Source: Fagopyrum homotropicum (lineage: Eukaryota; Streptophyta; Magnoliopsida; Caryophyllales; Polygonaceae). Taken from it: 64,000 nucleotides of DNA. Below, in pieces: positions 33,912 through 45,413 of the stretch. The notes beneath the pieces were generated by a model. The model searched no databases and had not been told where the DNA came from. It saw only the letters and a list, made by a program, of their open reading frames with translations. Each line of letters opens with the position of its first letter. Within the stretch, counting starts at the first letter, position 1. Position numbers and translations under genes: made by a program. The stretch is from positions 42,195,501 through 42,259,500 of the forward strand of contig BSWB01000001.1 in NCBI GenBank assembly GCA_033239125.1. The letters run 5' to 3'.

Positions 33912-34636
33912 ACAGCATAGAGTACAACAGAAAGAGTTCATCCGTCTTGATCTTCTGAGATGTCTCCGTCCTAGGGAAGAGACACTCAGAAAGAACACGG
34001 TGAGCAATCTTCAAGGCTAAGTGATACATCAACTTAGCCTTGGTGTCAGCTGGTTGCCAGCGGTCCTCGCTGGCGTAAATCATAGCTACCTCCTCCCAAA
34101 AATCTTTGGCGTAAACGCCACTAGGAAAACGACCATTGAAGGTCTCTTGGAACCCAAAGAAGGCTCCGAACTCCCGGATGGTAAAATCATAGTTCCTTTC
34201 CATCAGACGGAAAGAAACTGTCCTATCTACATGGCTGTGCTCAAACGATGTCACAACCTCTCTCGTGATCTCCTCATAAGCGTCTTCTCGGATAGCCGAG
34301 AAGACGATAAGACCGGCTCTATCCAAGAGCCAAGTAAGGTCATCTATGATGTAGAGGGGAGCTAAATCCTCCAACAATAGGTACCTAGGTCCGATAACAA
34401 CCCTCTTATGGATCCTCTCGAGTGCATCGAGATGATCCTCGTGAATGGTAGGTACCCTAGGGCTAGAAGGTGCGGGTGATGAAGGTGATGATGGAGGTGA
34501 AGGGGAAGAAGGTGGTGGTGCTCTAGAGGATGAAGAGGAAGAGGGGTTACCCTTCCTCTTTTTGTTCTTATCCTTCTCATTCTTCTTCTCCTTAATCCTC
34601 CCAGAAACTCTCCTCACAAAATCCATTACTGTTCAA

Positions 34637-35210
34637 AACCACGGTTTGTTCTTGGTGTTCCACGGCCGTGGAATAGACAGAGACCGTGGTTCGTCTCGCT
34701 CTTTCTCAAATCTCAGCAAACAACACTCAAACTCAGCAATCAGGCAGCCCTAGTCTAATTCCTTCCAATTTTAATCAGTTCTCCTATAATTTCTAGCAAA
34801 AACGAACCCAAATTGACAAAGATAGAGAAGAGCGAAAAAAACCTAGGTTTCGGATTTTAAAATCCGAATTCTGTGTTCCTTGGTGATTTGCCGCTTGATT
34901 CGTTGCTTGGATCTCATTGGTGGTCGAATTTGCTTCAGTTTGGGTCGAAGAATCGTTGAAAACGGTTAACGAACGGAGAATCTAGGTGAGGGGCGTGGAA
35001 TCGGCGAAAATGGTCGTGGAATTGGGTTTTGTGAAGTGTTTTTGTGAAGAACGTGGTTTATATAGTGGCCGGCAAAATTTTGGAAAATCACGGTCTGTCG
35101 GGGGATTCCACGGCCGTGGAAATGTACGGAACCGTGGTTTTTGTGATTTTTCAAAGGCTTTTGGAAATTACGGTCACTGTAGCTGTAACGACCGTGGTTT
35201 AGACCGTGGA
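34637..35210 (-). promoter_or_regulatory. Putative internal promoter of the third ORF of D
   Basis: On the minus strand, in the 829-bp gap between integrase and the third ORF: palindrome modules at 35210-35086 (TTCCACGGCCGTGGAA at 35106-35121, half-site AATCACGG at 35086-35093), then CTATATAAA (complement of 35057-35065), then about 385 bp, then another module at 34690-34637 (palindrome 34658-34673, half-sites AACCACGG and CCGTGGTT), just 11 bp before the ATG. This copies the module-TATA-module order of the LTR promoters. Confidence 0.5.
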
Positions 35211-35398
35211 ACTCTCTGTAATGCTCCAAAGTCCAAGTTTCGTCACTTTTCTTCAAAACTACTCCTCCCCTTTCCTTTTCCATTGTTCCTACACCCAAAA
35301 ACACGAACATACCGGAAGGAATCGAAGGCAAAACAAAGCAAAAACGTCTATTCTAAGCTAAACTATGAATCGAAAACAAAAACGTAAATGCAATACCT

Positions 35399-35412
35399 TG
35401 GGTTGCCTCCCA
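35399..35412 (-). promoter_or_regulatory. Post-pol hairpin of element D
   Basis: The minus strand reads TGGGAGGCAACCCA, preceded by a GGTC...GACC pair, as after pol in A and B. The middle palindrome AAGCGCTT is changed (AAGCGCAT). Confidence 0.55.
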
Positions 35413-35455
35413 AAATGCGCTTTGTTTAAGGTCCGTAGCTAGACCAAACTCGCAC

Positions 35456-37700
35456 TTATTCGAGTGCGGTAGGCGCGAACTCTTCAGTTTGGAGTTCCGG
35501 CGTATACTTCTTGAGTCGTTGACCGTTCACCTTAAAGCTTCCGCCCCCTTCACCCCATACTTCAACTGCACCATGGGGGAAAATACGTTTGATTAGAAAA
35601 GGTCCGGTCCAACGAGATTTAAGCTTACCTGGAAAGAGACGAAGCCTTGAATTGAAGAGGAGAACTTGATCTCCTTCTTTGAAGTCCTTTGGAATGATAT
35701 GCTTATCATGCCAACGCTTTGCTCTCTCCTTATAAATCTTGGCGTTCTCATAGGCGTTCAAGCGGAGTTCTTCAAGCTCATTAAGGTTCAAGAGACGCTT
35801 CTCTCCCGCTTCCTTCATGCTGAAATTCAACCATTTGATAGCCGAAAACGCCTTGTGCTCCAGCTCTACCGGTAAGTGACAAGACTTCCCATACACAAGG
35901 TTGTATGGTGTGGTTCCTATGGGAGTCTTGCACGCAGTCCGGTACGCCCATAATGCAACATCAAGCTTCAAGGACCAATCTTTCCTAGTCCTTGAAACCG
36001 TCTTCTCTAGGATTCCTTTGATCTCCCGATTTGAGATCTCAACTTGTCCACTAGTTTGTGGATGATAAGGGGTGGCGATCTTGTGAGTAACCCCATACTT
36101 AGCTAGAAGAGCTTCAAAGTGCCGGGCAATGAAGTGAGAACCTCCGTCACTAATGATAGTCCTTGGTGTTCCGAATCGTGGAAAGATGGTCTTGTTGAAG
36201 AACTTAACCACCACCATGGCATCATTGGTAGGAGAGGCAATTGCTTCCACCCATCTAGAAACATAATCCACCGCCAAGAGTATGTATTGGTTTCCACAAG
36301 ATGATGGGAACGGTCCCATGAAGTCAACTCCCCAAACATCGAAAATCTCCACCTCTTGGATGTTATTGAGAGGCATCTCATTCCTCCTAGAGATATTTCA
36401 TGTTCTTTGACAAGCATCGCAGCAGGAAACAAAGGATTGCACATCTCTAAATAAAGTAGGCCAAAAAAATCCAGATTGCAATACCTTAGCGCTAGTCTTG
36501 TTCGAACTAGCGTGTCCTCCACAAGGTAGTGAATGACAATGGCGGATGACACTTTGCATCTCATCTTCCAGCACACATCGCCGAATGATGCCATCCGGAC
36601 CTCTCTTGAAGAGGAGAGGTTCATTCCAAAAGTATTCCCGGACATCCTTAAAGAACTTCTTTCTTTGTGTGTAGGATAGTCCGGGTGGTATCTCCTGGCA
36701 AACCAAATAGTTAACAAAATCAGCAAACCATGGTTCGTTACCTTTGGAGATCACATCGATGCACTCCTCAATAATGTGTAGGTGTTCGTCCGGAAAGGAG
36801 TCATCTATAGGTAAGTGGTCGTCCTCTAGATGTGTTAGGCGACTCAAATGATCCGCAACAGAATTTTCTGAACCCTTCTTGTCGCGGATCTCTAGATCGA
36901 ATTCTTGTAGGAGAAGAATCCATCTAATTAGCCTTGGCTTCGCATCCTTCTTTGCAAGGAGGTACCGGATCGCAACATGATCCGTGTAGACAATCACCTT
37001 TGCACCTACAAGATAAGAGCGAAACTTGTCAATAGCATAAACAATGGCTAAAAATTCCTTTTCCGTAGTGGCGTAGTTGAGCTGCGCTTCATCTAGCGTC
37101 TTGCTAGCATAGTATATGGCATGGGTTCGCCCTTCCTTTCGTTGTCCAAGAACAGCTCCTATAGCTACGTCACTAGCATCGCACATAACCTCAAAGGGAA
37201 GAGTCCAATCCGGAGGTTGGATAATTGGTGCTGAAATTAGAGCTTCCCGGATCATGTTAAACGCATCCAAGCATTCCTGCAAAAACTCAAAAACTGCATC
37301 CTTCATCAATAGATTAGTTAGCGGTTTTGATATTTTAGAGAAGTCTTTTATGAAGCGTCTATAAAATCCGGCATGTCCTAGAAAACTTCTTATCCCTTTC
37401 ACCGAAGTTGGGGGAGGAAGCTTCTCTATAGTCTCTATTTTTGCCTTATCCACCTCTATCCCTCTACTAGAGATTAGGTGTCCTAGTACAATTCCTTCCT
37501 TTACCATAAATTGACACTTCTCCCAATTAAGAACTAGGTTAGTGTCATCACACCTTTGTAAAACAAGAGCAAGGTTAGAAAGACAATTGTCAAAAGAGGA
37601 ACCGTATACGGAGAAGTCATCCATGAAGACTTCCATGATTTCCTCAATGTATTCGGAGAAGATGGCCATCATGCACCTTTAAAAGGTGGTTGGGGCGTTG
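35456..37700 (-). pseudogene. pol: pol of D, 3' part (RT to integrase)
   Basis: This half of pol lies left of array E. Two nonsense codons are in frame: TAA at 37681-37679, a Gln codon in A and B, just after the E insertion point; and TGA at 36400-36398 between the integrase zinc finger and core, a Gly codon in A. RT FMDD is near 37620, RNase H near 37190-36950, the HHCC finger near 36530-36410, and the integrase DDE core within 36376-35900. The stop is at 35458-35456. The 5' half is at 59612-63273. Confidence 0.93.
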
Positions 37701-37705
37701 CAAAG
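37701..37705. repeat. Target-site duplication CAAAG of array E, left copy
   Basis: Repeated at 59607-59611. Only these two copies flank the whole 21.9-kb array; no TSD separates the repeat units. Confidence 0.95.
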
Positions 37706-38840
37706 TGTAACACCCCAAATTCTGAGAACTCGGGGAGCTACTGGTTAGGACCTCACAATGGGTCCCGACCATAGTTTGACAACAATTTTACTTGGATCTT
37801 ACAACAAGGCACAAAAGTATTTAAAACGTTTGAAAACTGTAAACAATATATACATGGAGAATATGCATCAGCCTTACAAGAAACGCTACTAAAATGATGC
37901 ATATGAAGAACAGAAGACATCCCCGTCCCCAACTAAATGAGTACGTGGACCCGGCTGACCAATTCCCCCGGATCACTCTACAACTGTATTAACCTGCAAG
38001 GCATCTACAAGCGGTATAAAACCGTTAGCTAACATTCTATGCATAAGTATAAAGGTAAAAGCACAATCACACATCATACACAATCAACATGCAACACTCA
38101 ATCCTTTTATTATCTTTAATTAGGTGATAGGTCATTACTAATGATACTTATTTTGTGACACGAGGGATTCCCAAACCTCGCCCCTGTCCCCGTTTACCAA
38201 CGCGGAATGGTACTAATGCATCTGACCGTCTACCGGACTGGGCTGGTCGCAGGGAACCTCCTAGACTTTCGCAAGAGCTAGGCAGATGATGTCACGACCC
38301 GTTATCATACACTTGGGTCAATTACGTAAATAATAAAGTCAGCCTAATCCGGTTTCGTTGTTTATCATAACTAGCAAACACCACTCATACACATTACACT
38401 CATACAAGAAAGCCAGCTAAGTAAGTCCGTGGACTTACCTGAATCGCGTCAAAGTCCTCTTAAAGCTAACACTTGATTCCGAAATTACAAGATTTCAAAC
38501 GCCTGTTTATAACGAGGAAACTTGGATCAATATCAATAGTACTCATCTAGACGGTTTCCTAACTTCCCACCTCATAACAACCTAATCAACGCTAAACCTA
38601 GCCAAAGACAACCCACATCAACTATACCCAAAACTTATATAACTTGTTCATAAATTATTGGTAAAGAGCAAGAACGTATACTAGCGTAGCTTACGCTAGA
38701 ACGCTAATCTTAGGGTCATCTAAAGGTAAACACCATCACCGACACAAAGTCTATACCCGTAGGATTCAAAAACTCGACTATGCTTAGCCGCCCTAATCTC
38801 ATACGGAACACTCCTCAACTAAACGAAATATAACCACTTG

Positions 38841-38905
<65 letters not shown>

Positions 38906-39965
38906 CTTTAACATCCCACACCACTACTAACAGCAACTTACCATCTCCAACCTAGCTTTACTACCCCACGTACACTCTCCTTGCCGACCCACACCGAGAA
39001 GTACATTCAGCAACAACCAACCTCCATTGATCCTCTCCTAAACCCCACTAATCACCATTTATCAGCTTAACTACAAACATTACTACCCTGACTACTCTAT
39101 AACGATACTGAAAGCTAAACCAAAGAGAGGCTCACCGATAGACTACGGCTTGGTCAACCACAGTGGACCGCCGAGATCCGGGACGGAAGGACTCAACTAC
39201 ACGCATGAACCACAACCCAAGTGAATCCGATCGGTTCGCTGGGCACCCGGTATGTGACAGGTTTCAACGCTCGCGACCTAGGGCGGTATAGGCTCTCCGG
39301 TCGACGTGACTGCACGCAAGGTTGGTGTCTTCCTTGTCCACTGCGCATTGTTGAGCCCATTAGGAAGCCAAGCATGACAGGAAGAGTAAGGAAAGAAGGG
39401 TCGTATGGCTCACCTTTCCGAGTCGGTTTGACTTCGCCGTTATCGTCGACGAGGTGTTGTTGAAGTGACGGTTGTTGCAGAAGCTCCAGAGAAGGTAGGC
39501 GCCGGCTGCGCTCGAGGACAATGGAATCGCTTGGGGATGCCGAGTCTCGCGTGAAATCCGTGCCAAGGTATCGCTCATACGCAATTAAGGAAGGTAACGG
39601 TTGTGAGGAGAGAGGCCGGATTGTGAACGTGTCAAGATCTTCAGTTACGATCTTGTTTTGAAGATGAGTTAAGGCTTTCATATGGTGGGTCCAGCGTGAG
39701 GTGGAGAAGGAGAACTCTTGGGCTTCCACTTAGCTGAAGAGAAGAAGAAGGCATGGGCTGATTTAATGAAGAAAGTTAAGTGGGATGCCCAGCCCTACTG
39801 CGTCGGTCAAAGTCCAGAATTGGACCCAACCGGTTCAAGTAAACAAAGCAAGAATTGGGCTTGACAAGCCCGTCAAAAGAATTGACTTAGGTCCGGAAAC
39901 CTACGGTTAGATCCGACAATTATGATTCGGTGCGAAATTTTGAATCGAATTTTATTTTATTTATT

Positions 39966-40012
<47 letters not shown>

Positions 40013-40200
40013 TTATTATTTTTTTTTGGATATTACTATAAGGCTTGCAAGAGTGTTTTAGGAATGATTTTATATGATTAAGTTTCACATAAAATCATAG
40101 AAGTTGGGAAAAGAATATTTTATGTGATTAACTCTTCGCATAAAATGACAAGATTTAGTTGACTCCGGATTTACCGGAAATTAAATTTCCGGGTATTACA
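37706..40200 (-). repeat. E LTR1 (2495 bp, outer 3' LTR)
   Basis: TGTAACACCCC...GGGTATTACA on the plus strand. Contains (TA)n about 38846-38902, (TTTA)n about 39953-40027, GTAAGTCCGTGGACTTAC (38421-38438, splice-donor-like on the minus strand), hairpin GGGCTTGACAAGCCC near 39857-39871, and terminal inverted repeat CCGGAAATTAAATTTCCGG (40174-40192). Confidence 0.95.
39193..39681 (-). CDS. Hypothetical 162-aa ORF inside E LTR1
   Basis: The frame is open for 178 codons on the element strand, but its upstream part has only a GTG start; the first ATG is at 39681, giving 162 aa plus stop. I do not recognise the protein: it is polar, Ser/Arg/Pro-rich, with no membrane segment. It lies in the LTR, about 520 nt from its start. 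The ORF is open in all four LTRs. Differences among copies are about seven replacement and four silent changes, which does not suggest purifying selection. It could be a captured host fragment or a chance ORF in young DNA. Confidence 0.3.
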   Translation of the reverse strand: MKALTHLQNKIVTEDLDTFTIRPLSSQPLPSLIAYERYLGTDFTRDSASPSDSIVLERSRRLPSLELLQQPSLQQHLVDDNGEVKPTRKGEPYDPSFLTLPVMLGFLMGSTMRSGQGRHQPCVQSRRPESLYRPRSRALKPVTYRVPSEPIGFTWVVVHACS

Positions 40201-43200
40201 TTAGTACCCCCTTAAAATAAGTTTCGTCCCGAAACTTAAAAGAAGACAACATAATGTTGGAATCCGTACTATAGAACTATAGCGCTGAAAAAGTCATAAT
40301 CGGTCAACTTCTCTTTTGTTTCGGAAATAGTCGGAAGAAAATTTCCAGGTGTTACATCAATCCCCCCTTAACAATAAGTTTTGTCCCGAAACTTAGGGTA
40401 TGACAATCCTGATCGGCCTTTAAGGCACTAAACGGCTGTATCTGATCACTACATAAAAGTCTCAATGTTTCCACATCTAAGTATCCCGCACATCAAGGTT
40501 ACCAAAAGCACACATCACTGACTAAGCACTCAATCATGAATAAACAAGTAGTCAAACAATATCACACATACAAGGTCAAGCCCTAACTCGTCACTCCCGA
40601 GGTTACAACTATCGCTACATAGGTCTTTGAAAGGTTACGTCCTTTACTATCCCCGATATCTTAGGTAACTTTATCGGCTTTTCATAAAACCACTGAATCT
40701 TAAATCTTTTCAGGTACTTAAATCACAAGCGTCTGCTTCCACATTCTAGAGTGGTTACCGGATATCTCACCGGTATCATCCGGTTCAACTGTCTGATCCT
40801 CTAATCTGATAACGTAACTCGTGTGTGGTAGGTATCTCTCCAACCGAAATTTTCAAACTCAGTTCCCAAACTTAGTCTCTGTGGAAAACTGAAGTTGCAT
40901 TCTCCAGTAGGGTGAGGAATATTAGTCCATAAGTCACTTTTAAACCGCTTTAAAACTTCTAATGGTTGCCTTACACAACTCACTTCTAGATCCTTGGATG
41001 ACCTTACGGAAAATGATATATTCACTTTCTTCCCTTTGTTATGACCACTTGCTTCCGGCCTTCTAAAAAGGTTTTGACTACAAAATCAGGTCAAAGGTCT
41101 TGGACATCCACCAACACTTACCAAGTGCTCAATGCTCTTCGTATCACGACCCACTTGGTCTTGTCTCTTAATATTACTCAGTCATCTTATTTCTCAGGTA
41201 AAGAATCGTCACCTTTACCCTTTTCAGGTCTAACACTCGAGACAACTAAAAATCAAATCTAGTGGTCATCCTCTTTGTTCACTTGGCATTATTATATTAT
41301 TTATAGATCTCTAATATATCGTTATCTCTAACCTAGGCTTCCCACGCATTTTCCAAGCTCTTAAGTGACATAGAATATGTCCGGAATGACGGTATTAGAC
41401 ACAAAGTGATCTTATATCACAGTTATTTGATCATAAATACTCGATAAATGCTAACACACCGTCAACATTGAACTCTTGTATCCTCCACTTTTATCGGACT
41501 AGTAATATCCCTTTAACTCAAAATGCAACTAGGCTCTGTTCCAACATAACATTACACATAAAATCTACTCCGAGATTATGCTTTCTTTAAGCACGGTTAC
41601 TAGGTTGCAAGTATGCTCCTGTCGCTTCTCTTTCTTATGTATCTTCGACTCAGGATGGTAGTTACTCACTTTGAGCTTTCTAGTGCAGGCCATGCACAAT
41701 ACTTTTATTACATCATTAATTCTTTCCTAATCCATCCACAAAACTCACTCTAGAGTATTCCATTAGTATAGAATTCCAAAACTACTTGCCTAGCAACATG
41801 CAACAACGCCATCACTCTGCACTCGGATCCAAAATAGGGTACCAGTCTCCTTCTATTACCTCTACATGCACATAAGTTTCCGTACAACATTTCCAGTAAC
41901 TCCACATAGCCTATCTCACGTTCCTTTCAACTAGAATGCATTTCACAAACTATCACCATCTTAAACTCGACACGACATCCCTCAACACCCTTGAGCTTCT
42001 TGCTCTGTGGGTTAGGACCCACCACGCTCCCACTGCGCTACTATGATTATTTTGTTGTCACCCCGTAATCATAAGGACGTGTTCTGTCAGTCCAAAATGA
42101 TTAACCGGATGAAGTACCAAGTACTTTTCTTACTTTGTCTTCTTGAAATAAAATCATGATGGGGAAAACAACCATCTTCCATTTACTTCCTTAATACTTT
42201 TAACACTGATCCAAAATACTAGACTCGACCGGAGTTTGATCTTAACCAGCCAAGAAGTAACCTCTAACACGATTCTCTATACCCTTAGTTGTCTAAGAAG
42301 ATTGTTGTGGCATACTTGAGGAAATCCTGCCATGCGTCGGTAAAACTACCCCATAAATCCATAGTCGCAATTATCCTTTCTTAACGGTATATAACTCGTC
42401 AATACCAAACAACACTTACACATCCTCAGCTGACGTCGGTCAGTCTATAGTTGACTCATCTCAGTATCCCGAACTTACTCTTCTCATACCCCGTCTGGTA
42501 TTAAAATTCTTTGGTAAGCATCACCTACTCAATTAATCCTTTTTATACTACTTTAGTTTGTTCAATCATTCACACTTATCTAGCGTAAATAGTTCTTTCC
42601 AGTCTTCCATGATAGCTTGTAAGCACTTCCTTGCGGTTCCTATGACCTTAATTATCCTCTATTTACCGTTCTTCTTGTATGGATTGCGGGTGTTTATGAC
42701 TTAAGACCTGTTATAATTTTCGAGGTTACCCCGGACTCTTGAGTCCACCACACAGTTCTAACATACACATGCTCCTTATTCGGCGTTGTTTGTAATACTT
42801 CCTTCAAGACTCTGTTGACTATGTTTCGGGGCTTCAATCCTTTTAATACTAGCGTGGTGATTTCGTTCAAAATCCTATCTTTTCAAAGAAGACAAAACAT
42901 CTCCTGGCTTGTGAAGTCTACCTTTCGTTCTTACATTAAGTTGTAAGTCTTCATTCCATGTTAATTGTGACATAGTCAAAATTTCCTTAGCTAGTAGGTA
43001 ATCAGTTGCTCACAACAATCCTTTTATACTTCTTTAGGTAAAACTACCTTCCACTCTCCCGCTTCTTATGGGCTAACTCCATTTCTCTAGTCCGATTGTG
43101 TCATTCATCTGGCATAACTAGTCGTTTCAAGTTTCCACGATAGCTTGCAAGCGTCTTTGAAATTCTTATGGCCGTAATGATCATCCACTTGCAGTTCCTT

Positions 43201-44205
43201 TTGCATGGACCATCTGTGTTGATCGCTTAGGTCCCGTGATAATTCGGGTTACCTTGGACTCTCGAGTCTATCAAAGCCGTTCTCCTATACCTATTCCTTC
43301 ACTGGTTTTGGTGATAATATCGCCTTCCTGAAACTCCGTTGACTCTGCTACAGGCTTCCATTCTTTGGATATTGGCGTCGCGGTTTCTTTCAATCTTCTT
43401 ATATTGCTGAGGAGGTCAAAACCTCCCCACGCTTGTGGGGTTTGTCTTTTTGCTTTTACACTCAATTGTAAGTCTTCATTCCGTGCACCTTAGATTCTCG
43501 TTTCTAGGTCGACACCCAATCTCTTCAGATCTCTCATGCCCATAATGGTCTATGGGGCATTCGCCACGATTGTAACGTCCTTTATCTCGCCCTCTTGGTT
43601 GTACTCTGTTCTACTTGGTTCCTGTTCTAATGTTGTTATCTCCACTCGGAGATCTTCTCGTCTCTTGCACGATTCTTCTAATTCCGTCTCTCGGCCTCGT
43701 ACGCCCAAGTTCCTTGTACGACCTTCTATTCCTTTTAATTGAAATAACTCAAGGATTTCTTTGGATGATTTGCAAGGATCACCAAGCAGCCTACCCGAGT
43801 ATAAAACTCAATTCAATGTCCGATTCCATTGCCTCGTATTGGAGATTCTTCAAGTCCGCAGCTGATTTATCATGAGGCGATAATCGCTTCGTGATATCAC
43901 GACTAAGGGTATAAAATATCCTTTAGGATACTAACAAGCTAAGCAAACACATGTATATAACATATTATAATAAACATCATAAAAGTCTATAAGCTAACTC
44001 CTATCAATCCAAGCTGCAGAGATCCACGGAAAGCGATGGTGGTCCGACGTACTACTAACCCAACAACGCGACTATGCGTGTGTGTAAAAACAAAAATCCG
44101 TTTTGAAAATTTTAGACCCCTTTCGGGTTCTAGTTATTTTATACAATCGGTCTTTCAGAAGATTTCAAGTGCCATTGTTGCCAACCCAGAGCTCTGATAC
44201 CATAT
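40201..44205 (-). other. E internal region 1 (4005 bp)
   Basis: No gag or pol found; short ORFs occur on both strands. On the minus strand it starts with the primer site (12-nt core at 44191-44202) and a leader like that of G. It ends with two hairpin-polypurine units, near 40395-40352 and 40238-40201. Internal region 1 differs from 2 and 3 at many sites along its length. Confidence 0.85.
44191..44202 (-). other. Primer binding site of E unit 1 (initiator tRNA-Met)
   Basis: TGGTATCAGAGC on the minus strand, 3 nt from LTR2. Identical copies at 50675-50686 and 57153-57164. Confidence 0.9.
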
Positions 44206-45340
44206 TGTAACACCCCAAATTCTGAGAACTCGGGGAGCTACTGGTTAGGACCTCACAATGGGTCCCGACCATAGTTTGACAACAATTTTACTTGGATCTT
44301 ACAACAAGGCACAAAAGTATTTAAAACGTTTGAAAACTGTAAACAATATATACATGGAGAATATGTATCAGCCTTACAAGAAACGCTACTAAAATGATGC
44401 ATATGAAGAACAGAAGACATCCCCGTCCCCAACTAAATGAGTACGTGGACCCGGCTGACCATTTCCTCCGGATCACTCTACAACTGTATTAACCTGCAAG
44501 GCATCTACAAGCGGTATAAAACCGTTAGCTAACATTCTATGCATAAGTATAAAGGTAAAAGCACAATCACACATCATACACAATCAACATGCAACACTCA
44601 ATCCTTTTATTATCTTTAATTAGGTGATAGGTCATTACTAATGATACTTATTTTGTGACACGAGGGATTCCCAAACCTCGCCCCTGTCCCCATTTACCAA
44701 CGCGGAATGGTACTAATGCATTTGACCGTCTACCGGACTGGGCTGGTCGCAGGGAACCTCCTAGACTCTCGCAAGAGCTAGGCAGATGATGTCACGACCC
44801 GTTATCATACACTTGGGTCAATTACGTAAATAATAAAGTCGGCCTAATCCGGTTTCGTTGTTTATCATAACTAGCAAACACCACTCATACACATTACACT
44901 CATACAAGAAAGCCAGCTAAGTAAGTCCGTGGACTTACCTGAATCGCGTCAAAGTCCTCTTAAAGCTACCACTTCATTCCAAAATTACAAGATTTCAAAC
45001 GCCTGTTTATAACGAGGAAACTTGGATCAATATCAATAGTACTCATCTAGACGGTTTCCTAACTTCCCACCTCATAACAACCTAATCAACGCTAAACCTA
45101 GCCAAAGACAACCCACATCCACTATACCCAAAACTTATATAACTTGTTCATAAATTATTGGTAAAGAGCAAGAACGTATACTAGCGTAGCTTACGCTAGA
45201 ACGCTAATCTTAGGGTCATCTAAAGGTAAACACCATCACCGACACAAAGTCTATACCCGTAGGATTCAAAAACTCGACTTTGCTTAGCCGCCCTAATCTC
45301 ATACGGAACACTCCTCAACTAAACGAAATATAACCACTCG

Positions 45341-45413
<73 letters not shown>

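Larger units (their letters stand above)
31317..34626 (-). pseudogene. Third ORF of D (Athila ORF-1-type protein), split by solo LTR F
   Basis: Reading leftward from the ATG at 34626, 240 codons run to 33907. After F and one TSD copy are set aside, the same frame continues at 32162 for 281 codons to the stop at 31319-31317, giving 521 aa. The first part has a basic Lys-rich and Ser/Pro-rich N-terminus and then a globular region that resembles the ATHILA ORF-1 domain family, with REFGAFFGF and KLMYHLALKIAHRVL. The second part continues this domain and ends in a Pro/Trp-rich region with repeated PGWY, a short predicted coiled coil and a polyproline tail. I see no signal peptide or membrane segment, so the position suggests an env-like ORF but the sequence does not support an envelope protein. 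A and B lack it. Confidence 0.8.

Noticed and set aside
31317..34626. Third ORF of D as a true envelope glycoprotein
   Set aside because: No signal peptide, membrane anchor or cysteine pattern is visible; only its position is env-like.
43271..43465. Small ORFs in the E internal regions (also 40801-41025, 43536-43875, 48234-48509) as gag or pol remnants
   Set aside because: They match no motif I recognise and recur only because the three units are recent copies.
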